Positions 7,922 through 17,775 of a stretch of DNA of 64,000 nucleotides are shown piece after piece. Location of the stretch: contig NZ_JODR01000008.1 in NCBI RefSeq assembly GCF_000725885.1, positions 331,561-395,560 of the forward strand, written 5' to 3'. The translations under genes and the position numbers were made by a program. This stretch comes from Streptomyces albus subsp. albus. Its GTDB lineage: Bacteria; Actinomycetota; Actinomycetes; Streptomycetales; Streptomycetaceae. The stretch's first letter is position 1, and the number at the start of each line of letters is the position of its first letter. The notes beneath the pieces are model-generated. The model did no database searches. It saw only the letters and a program-made list of their open reading frames with translations, and was not told the origin of the DNA.

Positions 7922-9847
7922 ATGACCGTCTCCGAGCGTGAAGCCCGCGAAGTCGCCGAGGAAGCCCGGGAGAAGGACTGGCGCAAGCCGAGCTTCGCCA
8001 AAGAGCTGTTCCTGGGCCGCTTCCGCCTCGATCTGCTGCACCCCCACCCCGAACCCGCGCCGGAGGACGCCGCGCGGGGGGAGGAGTTCCTCGCCGCGCT
8101 CCGCCGCTTCGTGGAGACCCGCATCGACGGGCAGCGCATCGAGCGGGAGGCCCGCATCCCCGACGAGGTGATCACCGGGCTGAAGGAACTCGGGGCGCTC
8201 GGCATGAAGGTCGGCACCGAGTACGGCGGTCTGGGACTGACCCAGTTGTACTACAACAAGGCGCTCGCCCTGGTCAGCTCGGCCAGTCCGGCAGTGGGCG
8301 CGCTGCTGTCCGCGCACCAGTCGATCGGCGTGCCGCAGCCGGTGAAACTGTTCGGCACCCGGGAGCAGAAGGACGCCTTCCTGCCCCGCTGTGCCCGCAG
8401 TGACATCTCCGCGTTCCTGCTGACGGAACCCGACGTGGGCTCCGACCCGGCACGGCTGGCCACCACGGCCGTGCCCGACGGGGACACATATGTGCTGGAC
8501 GGGGTCAAACTGTGGACGACCAACGGGGTGGTGGCCGATCTGCTCGTGGTCATGGCGCGGGTCCCCGAACCGGAGCCCGGCGATCCGCGGGCGGCCCAGG
8601 GGCACAAGGGCGGCATCACGGCGTTCGTCGTGGAGGGCGACTCCGAGGGCATCACCGTGGAGAACCGCAACGCCTTCATGGGGCTGCGCGGCATCGAGAA
8701 CGGCGTCACCCGCCTCCACCGGGTCCGGGTACCGGCCGCCAACCGTATCGGCCCGGAGGGCGCGGGGCTCAGGATCGCGCTGACGACCCTCAACACCGGC
8801 CGGCTCTCCCTGCCCGCCACCTGCGCGGGCGCGGGCAAATGGTGTCTGAAGGTCGCCCGCGAGTGGTCGCGGGAGCGGGTCCAGTGGGGCAGGCCCGTCG
8901 CGGAGCACGAGGCGGTCGGCAGCAAGATCGCCTTCATCGCCGCGACGACGTTCGCGCTGGAGGCGGTGCTTGACTTGTCCTCCCAGATGGCCGACGAGGA
9001 GCGCAACGACATCCGCATCGAGGCGGCGCTGGCCAAGCTGTACGGCAGCGAGATGGCCTGGCGGATGGCCGACGAACTGGTGCAGATCCGCGGCGGCCGG
9101 GGCTTCGAGACGGCCGCGTCCCTGGCGGCCAGGGGCGAGCGCGGAGTCCCCGCCGAACAGCTGCTGCGCGACCTGCGGATCAACCGCATCTTCGAGGGCT
9201 CGACGGAGATCATGCACCTGCTGATCGCACGGGAGGCCGTGGACGCCCACCTGTCCGTCGCCGGCGACCTCATCGCCCCGGACACGTCACTCGCCGACAA
9301 GCGCAGGGCCGCGCTCGCCGCGGGCGGCTTCTACGCCACCTGGCTGCCCAAGCTGGTCGTCGGCCCCGGCCGGCTGCCGGGGGCCTTCGCCGAGTTCGGT
9401 GCCCTCGCCCCGCACCTGCGCTACGTCGAGCGGACGGCCCGCAAACTGGCCCGCTCCACCTTCTACGCCATGTCGCGCTGGCAGGGCCGCATGGAGACCA
9501 AACAGGGCTTCCTCGGCCGGATCGTGGACATCGGCGCCGAACTGTTCGCGATGAGTGCCGCCTGCGTGCGCGCCGAGAAGCTGCGCCGTGACGGCGGCGA
9601 CGGGCAGGCCGCCCACCAGCTGGCGGACGCGTTCTGCCGCCAGTCGCGCATCCGCGTCGAGGAACTCTTCGGCCGTCTGTGGAGCAACACCGACGACCTC
9701 GACCGCAAGGTCGTCCGCGGCGTCCTGGACGGTGCCTACACCTGGCTGGAGGAAGGCGTCGTCGACCCCTCCACGGAAGGGCCCTGGATCGCGGAGGCCG
9801 CCCCCGGCCCCACGGCCCGCCGCAACGTCCACCGGCGCATCCCCTGA
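7922..9847 (+). CDS. Acyl-CoA dehydrogenase, long form with C-terminal extension
   Basis: The 641-residue flavoprotein oxidises an acyl-CoA thioester at the alpha-beta bond, feeding electrons to ETF. The family core is visible: SAFLLTEPDVGSDPARLATT at the flavin/substrate site, VKLWTTNG, a RGGRGFETA block, and RINRIFEGSTEIMHLLIAREA, where the glutamate of FEGSTE is the usual catalytic base region. The C-terminal ~200 residues beyond the common 380-residue core resemble the extra helical domain of very-long-chain-type enzymes. ATG 7922 is chosen because GAGGTGAG lies seven bases upstream; in-frame sequence before it is not conserved-looking. It is apparently monocistronic. Chain-length specificity cannot be read directly. 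Confidence 0.92.
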   Translation: MTVSEREAREVAEEAREKDWRKPSFAKELFLGRFRLDLLHPHPEPAPEDAARGEEFLAALRRFVETRIDGQRIEREARIPDEVITGLKELGALGMKVGTEYGGLGLTQLYYNKALALVSSASPAVGALLSAHQSIGVPQPVKLFGTREQKDAFLPRCARSDISAFLLTEPDVGSDPARLATTAVPDGDTYVLDGVKLWTTNGVVADLLVVMARVPEPEPGDPRAAQGHKGGITAFVVEGDSEGITVENRNAFMGLRGIENGVTRLHRVRVPAANRIGPEGAGLRIALTTLNTGRLSLPATCAGAGKWCLKVAREWSRERVQWGRPVAEHEAVGSKIAFIAATTFALEAVLDLSSQMADEERNDIRIEAALAKLYGSEMAWRMADELVQIRGGRGFETAASLAARGERGVPAEQLLRDLRINRIFEGSTEIMHLLIAREAVDAHLSVAGDLIAPDTSLADKRRAALAAGGFYATWLPKLVVGPGRLPGAFAEFGALAPHLRYVERTARKLARSTFYAMSRWQGRMETKQGFLGRIVDIGAELFAMSAACVRAEKLRRDGGDGQAAHQLADAFCRQSRIRVEELFGRLWSNTDDLDRKVVRGVLDGAYTWLEEGVVDPSTEGPWIAEAAPGPTARRNVHRRIP

Positions 9848-10018
9848 AGACCCGCCTGCCGGCGGGCCGCCGGCACCGCCGGAGCGGCGCCCCGGCCGCC
9901 GGCCGCCCCCTTCCCGCCCCCCTCGCGCGCCCCCGTGCACCCTCGCGGTGCGCCCCCTCGGCCGGTGCGCACCGGGCCCCGCAACCGGTGCGCTGTCCGG
10001 GCGCGTCCACGGAGCGGA

Positions 10019-10024
10019 CACAAT
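10019..10024 (+). promoter_or_regulatory. Candidate -10 element for leaderless dxr mRNA
   Basis: CACAAT ends six bases before the dxr ATG at 10031, the geometry of Streptomyces leaderless promoters. The five Gs between them are too close to the start to be a ribosome-binding site. No good -35 hexamer is seen. Confidence 0.4.
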
Positions 10025-10030
10025 GGGGGC

Positions 10031-11329
10031 ATGACCGACTCCCTCGCTGATCCGCATCTGCGCTATTCCGGCACCGTCACCCCCGGCAACGGCAGCGGAG
10101 CCGGCGCCGCGTCGGAAGCGGGAGCCCCGCGCGACATCGTGATCCTCGGCTCGACGGGTTCGATCGGCACCCAGGCCGTCGACGTGGTGCTCAAGAACCC
10201 CGACCGGTTCCGGGTCACCGCGCTGGCCGCCTCCGGCAGCCGGATCGGACTGCTGGCCGAGCAGGCGCACCGGCTCCGTGTCCGTACGGTGGCCGTGGCC
10301 CGCGAGGAGGCGGTGCCCGCACTGCGTGAGGCACTGCGCGGGGCCTACGGAGCGGGGGAGCCGCTGCCCGAGGTCCTGGCGGGCCCCGACGCCGCCACCG
10401 AGCTGGCCGCCTCCCCCTGCCACACCGTGCTCAACGGCATCACCGGCTCCATCGGCCTGGCCCCCACCCTGGCGGCGCTCAAGGCCGGCCGGGTGCTGGC
10501 GCTCGCCAACAAGGAGTCGCTCATCGTGGGCGGTCCGCTGGTGCGTGCCGTGGCCGAGCCGGGCCAGATCGTGCCGGTCGACTCCGAGCACTCGGCGCTC
10601 TTCCAGGCGCTGATGGGCGGCACCCGCGCCGAGGTGCGCAAGCTGCTGGTCACCGCCTCCGGCGGGCCGTTCCGGGGGCGGAGCAGGGCCGAGCTGGCCG
10701 GGGTCACCCCCGAGCAGGCGATGGCGCACCCCACCTGGGACATGGGCCCGGTCATCACGATCAACTCGGCCACCCTGGTGAACAAGGGCCTCGAAGTGAT
10801 CGAGGCGCACCTGCTGTACGACATCCCCTTCGACCGCATCCAGGTCGTGGTGCACCCGCAGTCGGCCGTTCACTCGATGGTGGAGTTCACCGACGGTTCC
10901 ACCCTCGCCCAGTGCGGCCCGCCGGACATGCGGCTGCCGATCGCGCTGGGCCTCGGCTGGCCCGAACGGGTGCCCGACTCCGGTCCCGTCTTCTCGTGGA
11001 CCGAGGCCATGTCCTGGGACTTCTACCCGCTGGACGAGGAGGCGTTCCCCTCCGTGCCGCTGGCCTGCCATGTGGGTGCGCTGGGCGGTACGGCGCCGGC
11101 CGTCTTCAACGCGGCGAACGAGGAGTGCGTCGAGGCGTTTCTGGCCGGGAGGCTGCCGTTCACAGGCATCGTGGATACGGTTGCGGCTGTGGTCGAGGAG
11201 CACGGCAGCCCGGACGGAACCGGGCTGACCCTCTCCGATGTCCTCGCCGCAGAGACCTGGGCGCGCGCCCGCGCCCGTGAACTGGCGGCAGCACGATCCG
11301 CCACAGCACCAGCGGAGGCCCGCGCATGA
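10031..11329 (+). CDS. dxr: 1-deoxy-D-xylulose 5-phosphate reductoisomerase
   Basis: This enzyme (IspC) makes 2-C-methyl-D-erythritol 4-phosphate with NADPH, the committed step of the MEP isoprenoid pathway. The 432 residues show the NADPH loop [28 protein letters not shown], the metal-binding [12 protein letters not shown], the flexible-loop region [20 protein letters not shown], and [14 protein letters not shown]. An N-terminal ~30-residue tail rich in G, S and A precedes the Rossmann fold. The gene overlaps rseP by ATGA, and ispG (a later step of the same pathway) follows rseP, so the three genes probably share expression in part. Confidence 0.97.
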   Translation: MTDSLADPHLRYSGTVTPGNGSGAGAASEAGAPRDIVILGSTGSIGTQAVDVVLKNPDRFRVTALAASGSRIGLLAEQAHRLRVRTVAVAREEAVPALREALRGAYGAGEPLPEVLAGPDAATELAASPCHTVLNGITGSIGLAPTLAALKAGRVLALANKESLIVGGPLVRAVAEPGQIVPVDSEHSALFQALMGGTRAEVRKLLVTASGGPFRGRSRAELAGVTPEQAMAHPTWDMGPVITINSATLVNKGLEVIEAHLLYDIPFDRIQVVVHPQSAVHSMVEFTDGSTLAQCGPPDMRLPIALGLGWPERVPDSGPVFSWTEAMSWDFYPLDEEAFPSVPLACHVGALGGTAPAVFNAANEECVEAFLAGRLPFTGIVDTVAAVVEEHGSPDGTGLTLSDVLAAETWARARARELAAARSATAPAEARA

Positions 11330-12630
11330 CGACGCTCATGACCATCCTCGGCATAGTCGTCTTCGTCGTCGGCCTGCTCTTCTCCATCGCCTGGCACGAG
11401 CTGGGGCACTTCACCACGGCGAAGATGTTCGGCGTCCGTGTGCCGCAGTTCATGGTGGGTTTCGGACCCACCATCTGGTCGAGGCGCAAGGGCGAGACCG
11501 AGTACGGCATCAAGGCGGTACCGCTCGGCGGCTACATCCGGATGATCGGCATGTTCCCGCCCGGCGACGACGGCGCCGTGCGCAAGCGTTCCACCTCGCC
11601 GTTCCGCGGCATGATCGAGGACGCGCGCGCCGCGGCGTACGAGGAGCTCCAGCGCGGCGACGAGCACCGGATGCTGTACACGCGCAAACCGTGGAAGCGC
11701 GTCATCGTGATGTTCGCCGGGCCGTTCCAGAACCTGATCCTGGCCGTGGTGATCTTCCTTACGGTGCTGATGACCTTCGGCATCAACACCCAGACCACGA
11801 CCGTCTCCACCGTCTCCGAGTGTGTGATCCCGGCCTCGGCGCAGACCGACAAGTGCCCCAAGGGCGCCAAGGACTCCCCGGCCGAGGCGGCCGGCCTGCG
11901 GCCGGGCGACAAGATCGTCTCCTTCGACGGGAAGGCCGTCGAGGACTGGGACACCCTCCAGCAGCACATCCGGGACACCACCGGGCCCGCCACCCTCACC
12001 GTGGAGCGCGACGGCACCCGCCGCACGCTGCACGCCGACCTGATCGAGAACAAGGTCGCCAAGACCGACGGGCACGGCGGCTACGTGCCGGACGAGTACG
12101 TGACCGCCGGTTTCCTGGGCTTCACCCCGGCCAGCGGCGTCGTGCAGCAGTCGTTTCCGCAGGCCGTCGACCGCATGGGCGACATGATGCGCAACGGCGT
12201 CCAGGCCCTCGTCGACCTGCCGGGCAAGATCCCCGACCTGTGGAACGCGGCCTTCGACGGCGCCGAGCGCAAGCAGGACTCGCCCATGGGGGTGGTCGGT
12301 GCGGCCCGGGTGGGCGGCGAGGTCTTCTCCCTCGACATCCCGCCGAGCCAGCGGGTGGCCACCATGCTCTTCCTGGTCGCCGGCTTCAACCTGAGCCTGT
12401 TCCTGTTCAACATGCTGCCGCTGCTGCCGCTGGACGGCGGGCACATCGCCGGGGCGCTGTGGGAGTCGCTGCGCAGGAATCTGGCCAAGGTCTTCCGGCG
12501 CCCCGACCCCGGCCCCTTCGACGTGGCGAAGCTCATGCCGGTCGCCTACGTGGTCGCCGGTGTGTTCCTCTGCTTCACCCTGCTGGTGCTGGTCGCGGAC
12601 GTGGTCAACCCGGTCAGACTCACCGGTTAG
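11326..12630 (+). CDS. rseP: Site-2 intramembrane metalloprotease, RseP/Rip family
   Basis: The 434-residue M50 protease cleaves substrates, typically anti-sigma factors or signal peptides, inside the membrane. The zinc motif HELGH is in the first transmembrane helix (His24, Glu25, His28). A PDZ domain follows (about residues 165-260, including [19 protein letters not shown]), and the second active-site motif [12 protein letters not shown] (Asp370) lies in a C-terminal helix. A final transmembrane segment ends near [14 protein letters not shown]. The start overlaps the dxr stop by four bases, indicating translational coupling. Which anti-sigma factor it cuts is not indicated locally. Confidence 0.95.
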   Translation: MTTLMTILGIVVFVVGLLFSIAWHELGHFTTAKMFGVRVPQFMVGFGPTIWSRRKGETEYGIKAVPLGGYIRMIGMFPPGDDGAVRKRSTSPFRGMIEDARAAAYEELQRGDEHRMLYTRKPWKRVIVMFAGPFQNLILAVVIFLTVLMTFGINTQTTTVSTVSECVIPASAQTDKCPKGAKDSPAEAAGLRPGDKIVSFDGKAVEDWDTLQQHIRDTTGPATLTVERDGTRRTLHADLIENKVAKTDGHGGYVPDEYVTAGFLGFTPASGVVQQSFPQAVDRMGDMMRNGVQALVDLPGKIPDLWNAAFDGAERKQDSPMGVVGAARVGGEVFSLDIPPSQRVATMLFLVAGFNLSLFLFNMLPLLPLDGGHIAGALWESLRRNLAKVFRRPDPGPFDVAKLMPVAYVVAGVFLCFTLLVLVADVVNPVRLTG

Positions 12631-12657
12631 CCGCCCCGCGCCCCGGACGGCACGCAC

Positions 12658-12688
12658 CGACGCCCGCGCGTACTCCGCGCGGGCGTCG
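12658..12688 (+). terminator. Strong hairpin between rseP and ispG
   Basis: GACGCCCGCGCG (12659-12670) and CGCGCGGGCGTC (12676-12687) pair perfectly around TACTC, with one extra C-G pair outside. It suggests that dxr-rseP transcripts end here at least partly. TAATCT (12740-12745) is a plausible -10 for a separate ispG promoter. Confidence 0.7.
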
Positions 12689-12804
12689 CCCCTCGTGGCG
12701 TTTTCCGGGCATCGATGTGCTGGGCGCGAGGCCGGTGCCGTAATCTCGAAGCTCTGGAGCCCGCGAACCCGGGACTTGAACGACACCGTTGGGGTTGCAC
12801 GCTG

Positions 12805-13962
12805 ATGACAGCGATTTCGCTCGGAATGCCGGAGGTTCCGGCCAAGCTCGCCGACCGGAGGGTCAGCCGGAAGATCCAGGTAGGCACGGTCGCGGTGGGC
12901 GGGGACGCGCCCGTCTCCGTCCAGTCCATGACCACGACCCGCACCTCGGACATCGGTGCGACGCTTCAGCAGATCGCCGAGCTGACGGCCTCCGGGTGCC
13001 AGATCGTCCGGGTGGCGTGCCCGACCCAGGACGACGCCGACGCGCTGGCCACGATCGCCCGCAAGTCGCAGATCCCCGTGATCGCCGACATCCACTTCCA
13101 GCCGAAGTACGTCTTCCAGGCGATCGACGCCGGGTGCGCGGCGGTCCGCGTCAACCCGGGCAACATCAAGCAGTTCGACGACAAGGTCAAGGAGATCGCC
13201 AACGCGGCCTCCGCGGCCGGGACCCCCATCCGCATCGGTGTCAACGCGGGCTCCCTCGACAAGCGGCTGCTGGCCAAGTACGGCAAGGCCACCCCCGAGG
13301 CGCTGGTCGAGTCAGCGCTGTGGGAGTGCTCCCTGTTCGAGGAGCACGGCTTCCAGGACATCAAGATCTCGGTCAAGCACAACGACCCGGTCGTCATGGT
13401 CAACGCCTACCGGCTGCTGGCCCAGCGCTGCGACTACCCGCTCCACCTGGGCGTCACCGAGGCCGGCCCCGCCTTCCAGGGCACCATCAAGTCGGCCGTC
13501 GCCTTCGGTGCCCTGCTCAGCGAGGGCATCGGCGACACGATCCGCGTCTCCCTCTCGGCGCCGCCTGCCGAGGAGGTCAAGGTCGGCATCCAGATCCTGG
13601 AGTCCCTGGGCCTGCGCCAGCGCGGTCTGGAGATCGTCTCCTGCCCCTCCTGCGGCCGGGCGCAGGTGGACGTCTACAAGCTGGCCGACGAGGTCACCGC
13701 CGGTCTGGAGGGCATGGAGGTGCCGCTGCGCGTGGCCGTCATGGGCTGCGTCGTCAACGGGCCCGGCGAGGCCCGCGAGGCCGACCTGGGTGTCGCCTCC
13801 GGCAACGGCAAGGGCCAGATCTTCGTCAAGGGCGAGGTCATCAAGACCGTCCCCGAGTCCAAGATCGTCGAGACCCTCATCGAAGAGGCCATGAAGATCG
13901 CCGAGCAGATGGAGAAGGACGGCGTCCCCTCGGGCGAGCCCGTGGTGACGACGGCCGGCTGA
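12805..13962 (+). CDS. ispG: 4-hydroxy-3-methylbut-2-en-1-yl diphosphate synthase (flavodoxin-type)
   Basis: IspG (GcpE) converts MEcPP to HMBPP with an iron-sulfur cluster, the penultimate step of the MEP pathway. The 385-residue length is that of the bacterial two-domain form. The N-terminal TIM-barrel part includes [10 protein letters not shown] and ADIHFQPKY. The cluster ligands are the cysteines in SCPSCGRAQ (Cys280, Cys283) and [10 protein letters not shown] (Cys315), with the adjacent conserved glutamate in PGEAREAD. The ATG at 12805 gives the usual N terminus ([12 protein letters not shown]), although only a weak GGGG-type ribosome-binding site precedes it. It is followed by a perfect hairpin and a repeat-rich gap. 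Confidence 0.96.
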   Translation: MTAISLGMPEVPAKLADRRVSRKIQVGTVAVGGDAPVSVQSMTTTRTSDIGATLQQIAELTASGCQIVRVACPTQDDADALATIARKSQIPVIADIHFQPKYVFQAIDAGCAAVRVNPGNIKQFDDKVKEIANAASAAGTPIRIGVNAGSLDKRLLAKYGKATPEALVESALWECSLFEEHGFQDIKISVKHNDPVVMVNAYRLLAQRCDYPLHLGVTEAGPAFQGTIKSAVAFGALLSEGIGDTIRVSLSAPPAEEVKVGIQILESLGLRQRGLEIVSCPSCGRAQVDVYKLADEVTAGLEGMEVPLRVAVMGCVVNGPGEAREADLGVASGNGKGQIFVKGEVIKTVPESKIVETLIEEAMKIAEQMEKDGVPSGEPVVTTAG

Positions 13963-14330
13963 GCCCGTCTCCTCGTGGGGACGGTCCGCTGCGACGGCGG
14001 GTCTCTCGTGGGGGCCCTCTCCGTGTGGGGGCCGTCCGCCGCGACGGCGCGCCCGTCTCTCCCGGTGGGGCCGTCCGCCCCGGCGACGGCCCCGCGACGC
14101 CTCTGCCGGGCTCTTCCGTCCACCGCGCGGACCGCTCCGCGCGGTGGACTCCGCACGGACGACGGCCTCCCCGCCCGGAGCCCCGGCGCCAGGAGGCCGG
14201 GGGAGAGCGCCGGGAGGGCACGCCCTGCCGCCCCTTGAGCCGTGCGGGGCGCGTTATGTTCTGGCCCCAGGTACAGTGCCAACAGATCGTTCTGTACGCC
14301 TGCGGGCCGCACGGTGAGGCGCCGAGACTG
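13963..14330. repeat. Gap after ispG with degenerate direct repeats
   Basis: No gene is seen in these 368 bases. Three imperfect copies of a GGGG-CGGTCCGC-GCGACGGCG pattern lie at about 13974-14006, 14022-14060 and 14063-14091, each followed by a CTCTC-like or CCC stretch. A perfect hairpin follows at 14118-14149. TATGTT (14256-14261) may be a -10 element for the acetyltransferase gene. Confidence 0.45.
14118..14149 (+). terminator. Perfect 14-bp hairpin terminator after ispG
   Basis: GTCCACCGCGCGGA (14118-14131) and TCCGCGCGGTGGAC (14136-14149) are exact complements around a 4-base loop CCGC. It lies 155 bases after the ispG stop and has no U tract. Confidence 0.75.
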
Positions 14331-15176
14331 TTGTTGAGCACCACCTCCACGAAGGTCGTCGAACCGGCCGAGCTGCCGGAAGCGCTCGCCCTTCTGCGCC
14401 GGGAACCGGTGAACAACGCCTTCGTCACGGCGCGGGTGCGCAGCGCGGGCCTCGACCCCTGGCGGCTCGGCGGCGAGATGTGGGGCTGGTACCGGGACGG
14501 TCGGCTGGAGTCGCTGTGCTACAGCGGCGCCAACCTCGTCCCGCTGTGCGCCGGCCCGGAGGCCGTCCGCGCGTTCGCGGACCGGGCCCGCCGCCAGGGC
14601 CGCCGCTGTTCGTCCGTCGTCGGCCCCGCCGGCCCCACCATGGCCCTGTGGGAGCTGCTGGAGCCGTACTGGGGCCCCGCCCGCGACGTGCGGGCCCACC
14701 AGCCGCTGATGGTCGCCGACCGGATGCCCGCCGATGTGACCCCCGACCCGCTGGTGCGCAGGGTTGCCAAGAGCGAGATGGAAGTGGTGCTGCCCGCCTG
14801 CGTGGCGATGTTCACCGAGGAGGTCGGCGTCTCCCCGCTGGCCGGTGACGGAGGGCTCATCTACCAGGCACGGGTCGCCGAACTCGTCGGCACCGGGCGC
14901 TCGTTCGCCCGTATCGAGGACGGCCGGGTGGTCTTCAAGGCGGAGATCGGCGCCGTCACCCCCGAGGCCTGCCAGATCCAGGGCGTCTGGGTCGCCCCCG
15001 ACCGGCGGGGCGAGGGCCTCTCCGAGACGGGCATGGCCGCCGTCCTGGAGTACGCGCTGCGGGATTTCTCCCCGCTGGTGAGCCTGTACGTCAACGACTA
15101 CAACGCCCCGGCGCGGGCGGCCTACCGCCGTGTCGGCTTCCGCGAGGTCGGCGCCTTCGCCAGCATCCTGTTCTGA
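14331..15176 (+). CDS. GNAT-family N-acetyltransferase with DUF4081-like N-terminal domain
   Basis: The 281-residue protein has an N-terminal half with VNNAFVTARVRSAGLDPWRL and LESLCYSGANLVPL, typical of the DUF4081 domain found in actinobacterial acetyltransferases. The C-terminal GNAT fold contains IQGVWVAPDRRGEGL, the acetyl-CoA pyrophosphate loop, and VSLYVNDYNAPARAAYRRVG. The TTG at 14331 is chosen because it would give M-LSTTSTKVVEP, matching the usual N terminus as I remember it, with GGTGAGG upstream. An in-frame ATG at 14256 would add 25 residues of unlikely composition. The acceptor substrate is unknown. Confidence 0.8.
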   Translation: MLSTTSTKVVEPAELPEALALLRREPVNNAFVTARVRSAGLDPWRLGGEMWGWYRDGRLESLCYSGANLVPLCAGPEAVRAFADRARRQGRRCSSVVGPAGPTMALWELLEPYWGPARDVRAHQPLMVADRMPADVTPDPLVRRVAKSEMEVVLPACVAMFTEEVGVSPLAGDGGLIYQARVAELVGTGRSFARIEDGRVVFKAEIGAVTPEACQIQGVWVAPDRRGEGLSETGMAAVLEYALRDFSPLVSLYVNDYNAPARAAYRRVGFREVGAFASILF

Positions 15177-15265
15177 GCGCGCTCCCCGGTGCCCGCCGTC
15201 CCCGTGCGGCACCGGGCGGGCACCCTGCGTCGCGGGGCCTCTTCGCGCGGGCACGGTCGAGCAAG

Positions 15266-15271
15266 TAGCCT
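15266..15271 (+). promoter_or_regulatory. Candidate -10 element of a leaderless promoter
   Basis: TAGCCT lies seven bases before ATG 15279, which has no ribosome-binding site. The spacing fits transcription starting at or next to the start codon. Confidence 0.45.
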
Positions 15272-15278
15272 CCCGGCC

Positions 15279-15845
15279 ATGCCGCACACAGCCGGGGGAC
15301 AGCTCCCGGATCCCCGGGAAGTGGTCACCGGGCCGCTCGACCTGTCGGCCCGCGTCGACGAAGCCCTCGCCGTCCAGGCCGTCGCCTTCGGCCTCACCGA
15401 CGAGGAGATCGGCGTTCGCCGGCACATCGTGCTGCGCCACATGTCGACGCCCGGCGCCAGAGCGCTGGGCGCCACCACGGAGGGGGACCGGCTCGTCGGC
15501 TTCGTCTACGGCATGCCCAACGACCGCTCCCAGTGGTGGTCCACCGTGGTCGAGCCGTATCTGCGGCAGGAGGGCACCGAGGGCTGGCTGGACGACTCGT
15601 TCGTGATCACGGAACTCCACGTCCACCCCGCCTTCCAGCACCGGGGCATCGGCCGCGGCCTGATCACCCGCCTCACGGACGCCGCCGCCGAGCCCCGCTC
15701 CCTGCTGTCCGCGCTGGACACCGACAGCCCGGCCCGCGCCCTCTACCGCTCACTCGGCTACCGCGACCTGGCCCGTCGCGTGCAGTTCCCCTCGGCGCCG
15801 CAGCCCTACGCGGTGATGGGCGCGTGGCTGCCGCTGCGGCGATGA
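15279..15845 (+). CDS. GNAT-family N-acetyltransferase
   Basis: The 188-residue protein is a single GNAT domain. The acetyl-CoA binding segment is [20 protein letters not shown], and the last motif is [16 protein letters not shown]. The residues before it (about 30-110) form the variable substrate side. The ATG at 15279 is preferred because a -10-like TAGCCT is placed for a leaderless transcript and upstream codons look non-coding. It follows another acetyltransferase gene by about 100 bases, but the two share no clear similarity beyond the fold. The acceptor molecule is unknown. Confidence 0.85.
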   Translation: MPHTAGGQLPDPREVVTGPLDLSARVDEALAVQAVAFGLTDEEIGVRRHIVLRHMSTPGARALGATTEGDRLVGFVYGMPNDRSQWWSTVVEPYLRQEGTEGWLDDSFVITELHVHPAFQHRGIGRGLITRLTDAAAEPRSLLSALDTDSPARALYRSLGYRDLARRVQFPSAPQPYAVMGAWLPLRR

Positions 15846-15880
15846 CGGGCTCGCGTTTCCGTGCTGTCGGTCGGGGCGGA

Positions 15881-15886
15881 TAGGCT
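15881..15886 (+). promoter_or_regulatory. Candidate -10 element of the proS promoter
   Basis: TAGGCT lies about 57 bases before the proS start, followed at once by a small CTCCG/CGGAG hairpin (15885-15900) near the expected transcript start. The same hexamer precedes rimP and thyX in this window. Confidence 0.4.
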
Positions 15887-15942
15887 CCGAGGCGACGGAG
15901 TTCCGTCGAATGTCGCGAGTACAGCCCCGAGCAGGAGTCCCC

Positions 15943-17652
15943 ATGGCAGCCCGTGTCCAGCGTTTGTCCCGGTCGATGCTGAAGACGCTGCGTGACGACC
16001 CGGCCGACGCCGAGACGCTGAGCCACAAGCTGCTGGTGCGCGCCGGGTACGTCCGCCGTGCCGCAGCCGGTATCTGGACGTGGCTCCCGCTCGGCAAGCA
16101 GGTGCTGGAGAACGTCACCCGCGTCGTCCGCGAGGAGATGGACGCCATCGGCGCCCAGGAGGTGCTGCTCCCCGCCCTGCTGCCGAAGGAGCCCTACGAG
16201 GTCACCGGCCGGTACGAGGAGTACGGCGACCTGCTGTTCCGCCTCAAGGACCGCAAGGGCGGCGACTACGTGCTCGGCCCCACGCACGAGGAGATCTTCA
16301 CCCAGGTCGTCAAGGACCAGTGCAGCTCCTACAAGGACCTGCCGGTCATCCTCTACCAGATCCAGACCAAGTACCGGGACGAGGCCCGTCCGCGCTCCGG
16401 CATCCTGCGCGGCCGTGAGTTCACCATGAAGGACTCCTACTCCTTCGACGTGTCCGACGAGAGCCTGGCCGCCTCCTACGCCGCACACCGGGCCGCCTAC
16501 CAGCGCATCTTCGAGCGCCTCGGGCTGGACTACCGGATCGTGTCGGCCATCTCGGGCGCCATGGGCGGATCCGCGTCGGAGGAGTTCCTGGCCCCGGCGG
16601 CGGCCGGCGAGGACACCTACGTGCAGTGCCCCGAGTGCGGGTACGCGGCCAACACGGAGGCCGTCTCCGTCACCGTCGCGCCCTCGTCCGTGGAGGGGCA
16701 CGACCCGGTCGAGGAGCTGGACACCCCCGACACCCCGACCATCGAGACGCTCGCCGAGCACCTGGGCGTCCCCGCCTCGGCCACCCTGAAGAACCTCCTG
16801 GTGAAGGTCGACGGCGAGATCACCGCCGTCGGCGTCCCCGGGGACCGCGAGGTGGACCTGGGCAAGCTCGCCGAGCACCTGGCGCCGGCCACGGTCGAGG
16901 TGGTCACCGCCGAGGACTTCACCGGCCGCGAGGACCTGGTGCGCGGCTACATCGGCCCGCAGGACGGCATGGCGGGCAAGGCCTTCCGCTACCTGGCCGA
17001 CCCGCGGGTGGCCCCCGGCACCTCCTGGATCACCGGCGCCAACAAGGAGGGCAAGCACGCCCGCAACGTGGTGTGCGGCCGTGACTTCGAGGTGGACCAG
17101 TACCTGGACGTCGTCGTGGTCGAGCCCGGCGACCCCTGCCCGAACTGCGGCGCCGGCATCGAGCTGGACCGCGCCATCGAGATCGGCCACATCTTCCAGC
17201 TGGGCCGCAAGTACGCCGACGCCTTCGAGCTGGACGTGCTCGGCCAGGACGGCAAGCCGGCCCGCGTCACCATGGGCTCCTACGGCATCGGCGTCTCGCG
17301 CGCGGTGGCGGCCCTTGCCGAGCAGACCGCCGACGAGCACGGTCTGTGCTGGCCCCGGGAGATCGCCCCGGCCGACGTCCACGTGGTCGCCGCCGGCAAG
17401 GCCCAGCAGACGGAGGCGGCGCTCGAGATCGCGGAGCAGCTCGGCGAGGCGGGCGTCCGGGTCCTGGTCGACGACCGTGCCGGCGTCTCCCCGGGTGTGA
17501 AGTTCACCGACGCCGAGCTGATCGGCGTGCCGACCATCCTGATCGCCGGGCGCGGCATCAAGGACGGCCGTGTGGAGCTGAAGGACCGCCGCAGCGGCGA
17601 GCGGGAGGAGCTGCCGATCGAGGAGGCCGTCGCCCGCCTCACCCAGGCCTGA
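15943..17652 (+). CDS. proS: Prolyl-tRNA synthetase, bacterial type with editing insertion
   Basis: ProS charges tRNA-Pro. The 569-residue length and the order of domains mark the bacterial form. The N-terminal class II catalytic part has motif 2 in [19 protein letters not shown] YbaK-like insertion (about residues 225-400, including [14 protein letters not shown]) removes Ala mischarged onto tRNA-Pro. Motif 3 is [15 protein letters not shown], and the C-terminal anticodon-binding domain follows. ATG 15943 is fixed by AGGAG six to ten bases upstream. The gene stands alone between an acetyltransferase gene and a convergent minus-strand group, with a shared hairpin after the stop. Confidence 0.97.
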   Translation: MAARVQRLSRSMLKTLRDDPADAETLSHKLLVRAGYVRRAAAGIWTWLPLGKQVLENVTRVVREEMDAIGAQEVLLPALLPKEPYEVTGRYEEYGDLLFRLKDRKGGDYVLGPTHEEIFTQVVKDQCSSYKDLPVILYQIQTKYRDEARPRSGILRGREFTMKDSYSFDVSDESLAASYAAHRAAYQRIFERLGLDYRIVSAISGAMGGSASEEFLAPAAAGEDTYVQCPECGYAANTEAVSVTVAPSSVEGHDPVEELDTPDTPTIETLAEHLGVPASATLKNLLVKVDGEITAVGVPGDREVDLGKLAEHLAPATVEVVTAEDFTGREDLVRGYIGPQDGMAGKAFRYLADPRVAPGTSWITGANKEGKHARNVVCGRDFEVDQYLDVVVVEPGDPCPNCGAGIELDRAIEIGHIFQLGRKYADAFELDVLGQDGKPARVTMGSYGIGVSRAVAALAEQTADEHGLCWPREIAPADVHVVAAGKAQQTEAALEIAEQLGEAGVRVLVDDRAGVSPGVKFTDAELIGVPTILIAGRGIKDGRVELKDRRSGEREELPIEEAVARLTQA

Positions 17653-17655
17653 GGT

Positions 17656-17697
17656 CCGGACCGCCCGGGGCCGGCGCACGCCCCCGGGATGGTCCGG
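17656..17697. terminator. Hairpin between convergent proS and the APH-fold gene
   Basis: CCGGACC-G-CCCGGGG (17656-17670) pairs with CCCCGGG-AT-GGTCCGG (17682-17697), with a small internal loop. It begins three bases after the proS stop and could serve both strands. Confidence 0.65.
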
Positions 17698-17775
17698 CCC
17701 GCCCGTCGCCCGTCCGCCGTCCGGTCCCCGGTACGGCGGGCGGGCGCTGCTGTCGCGGCCACCGGACGGGTGCCG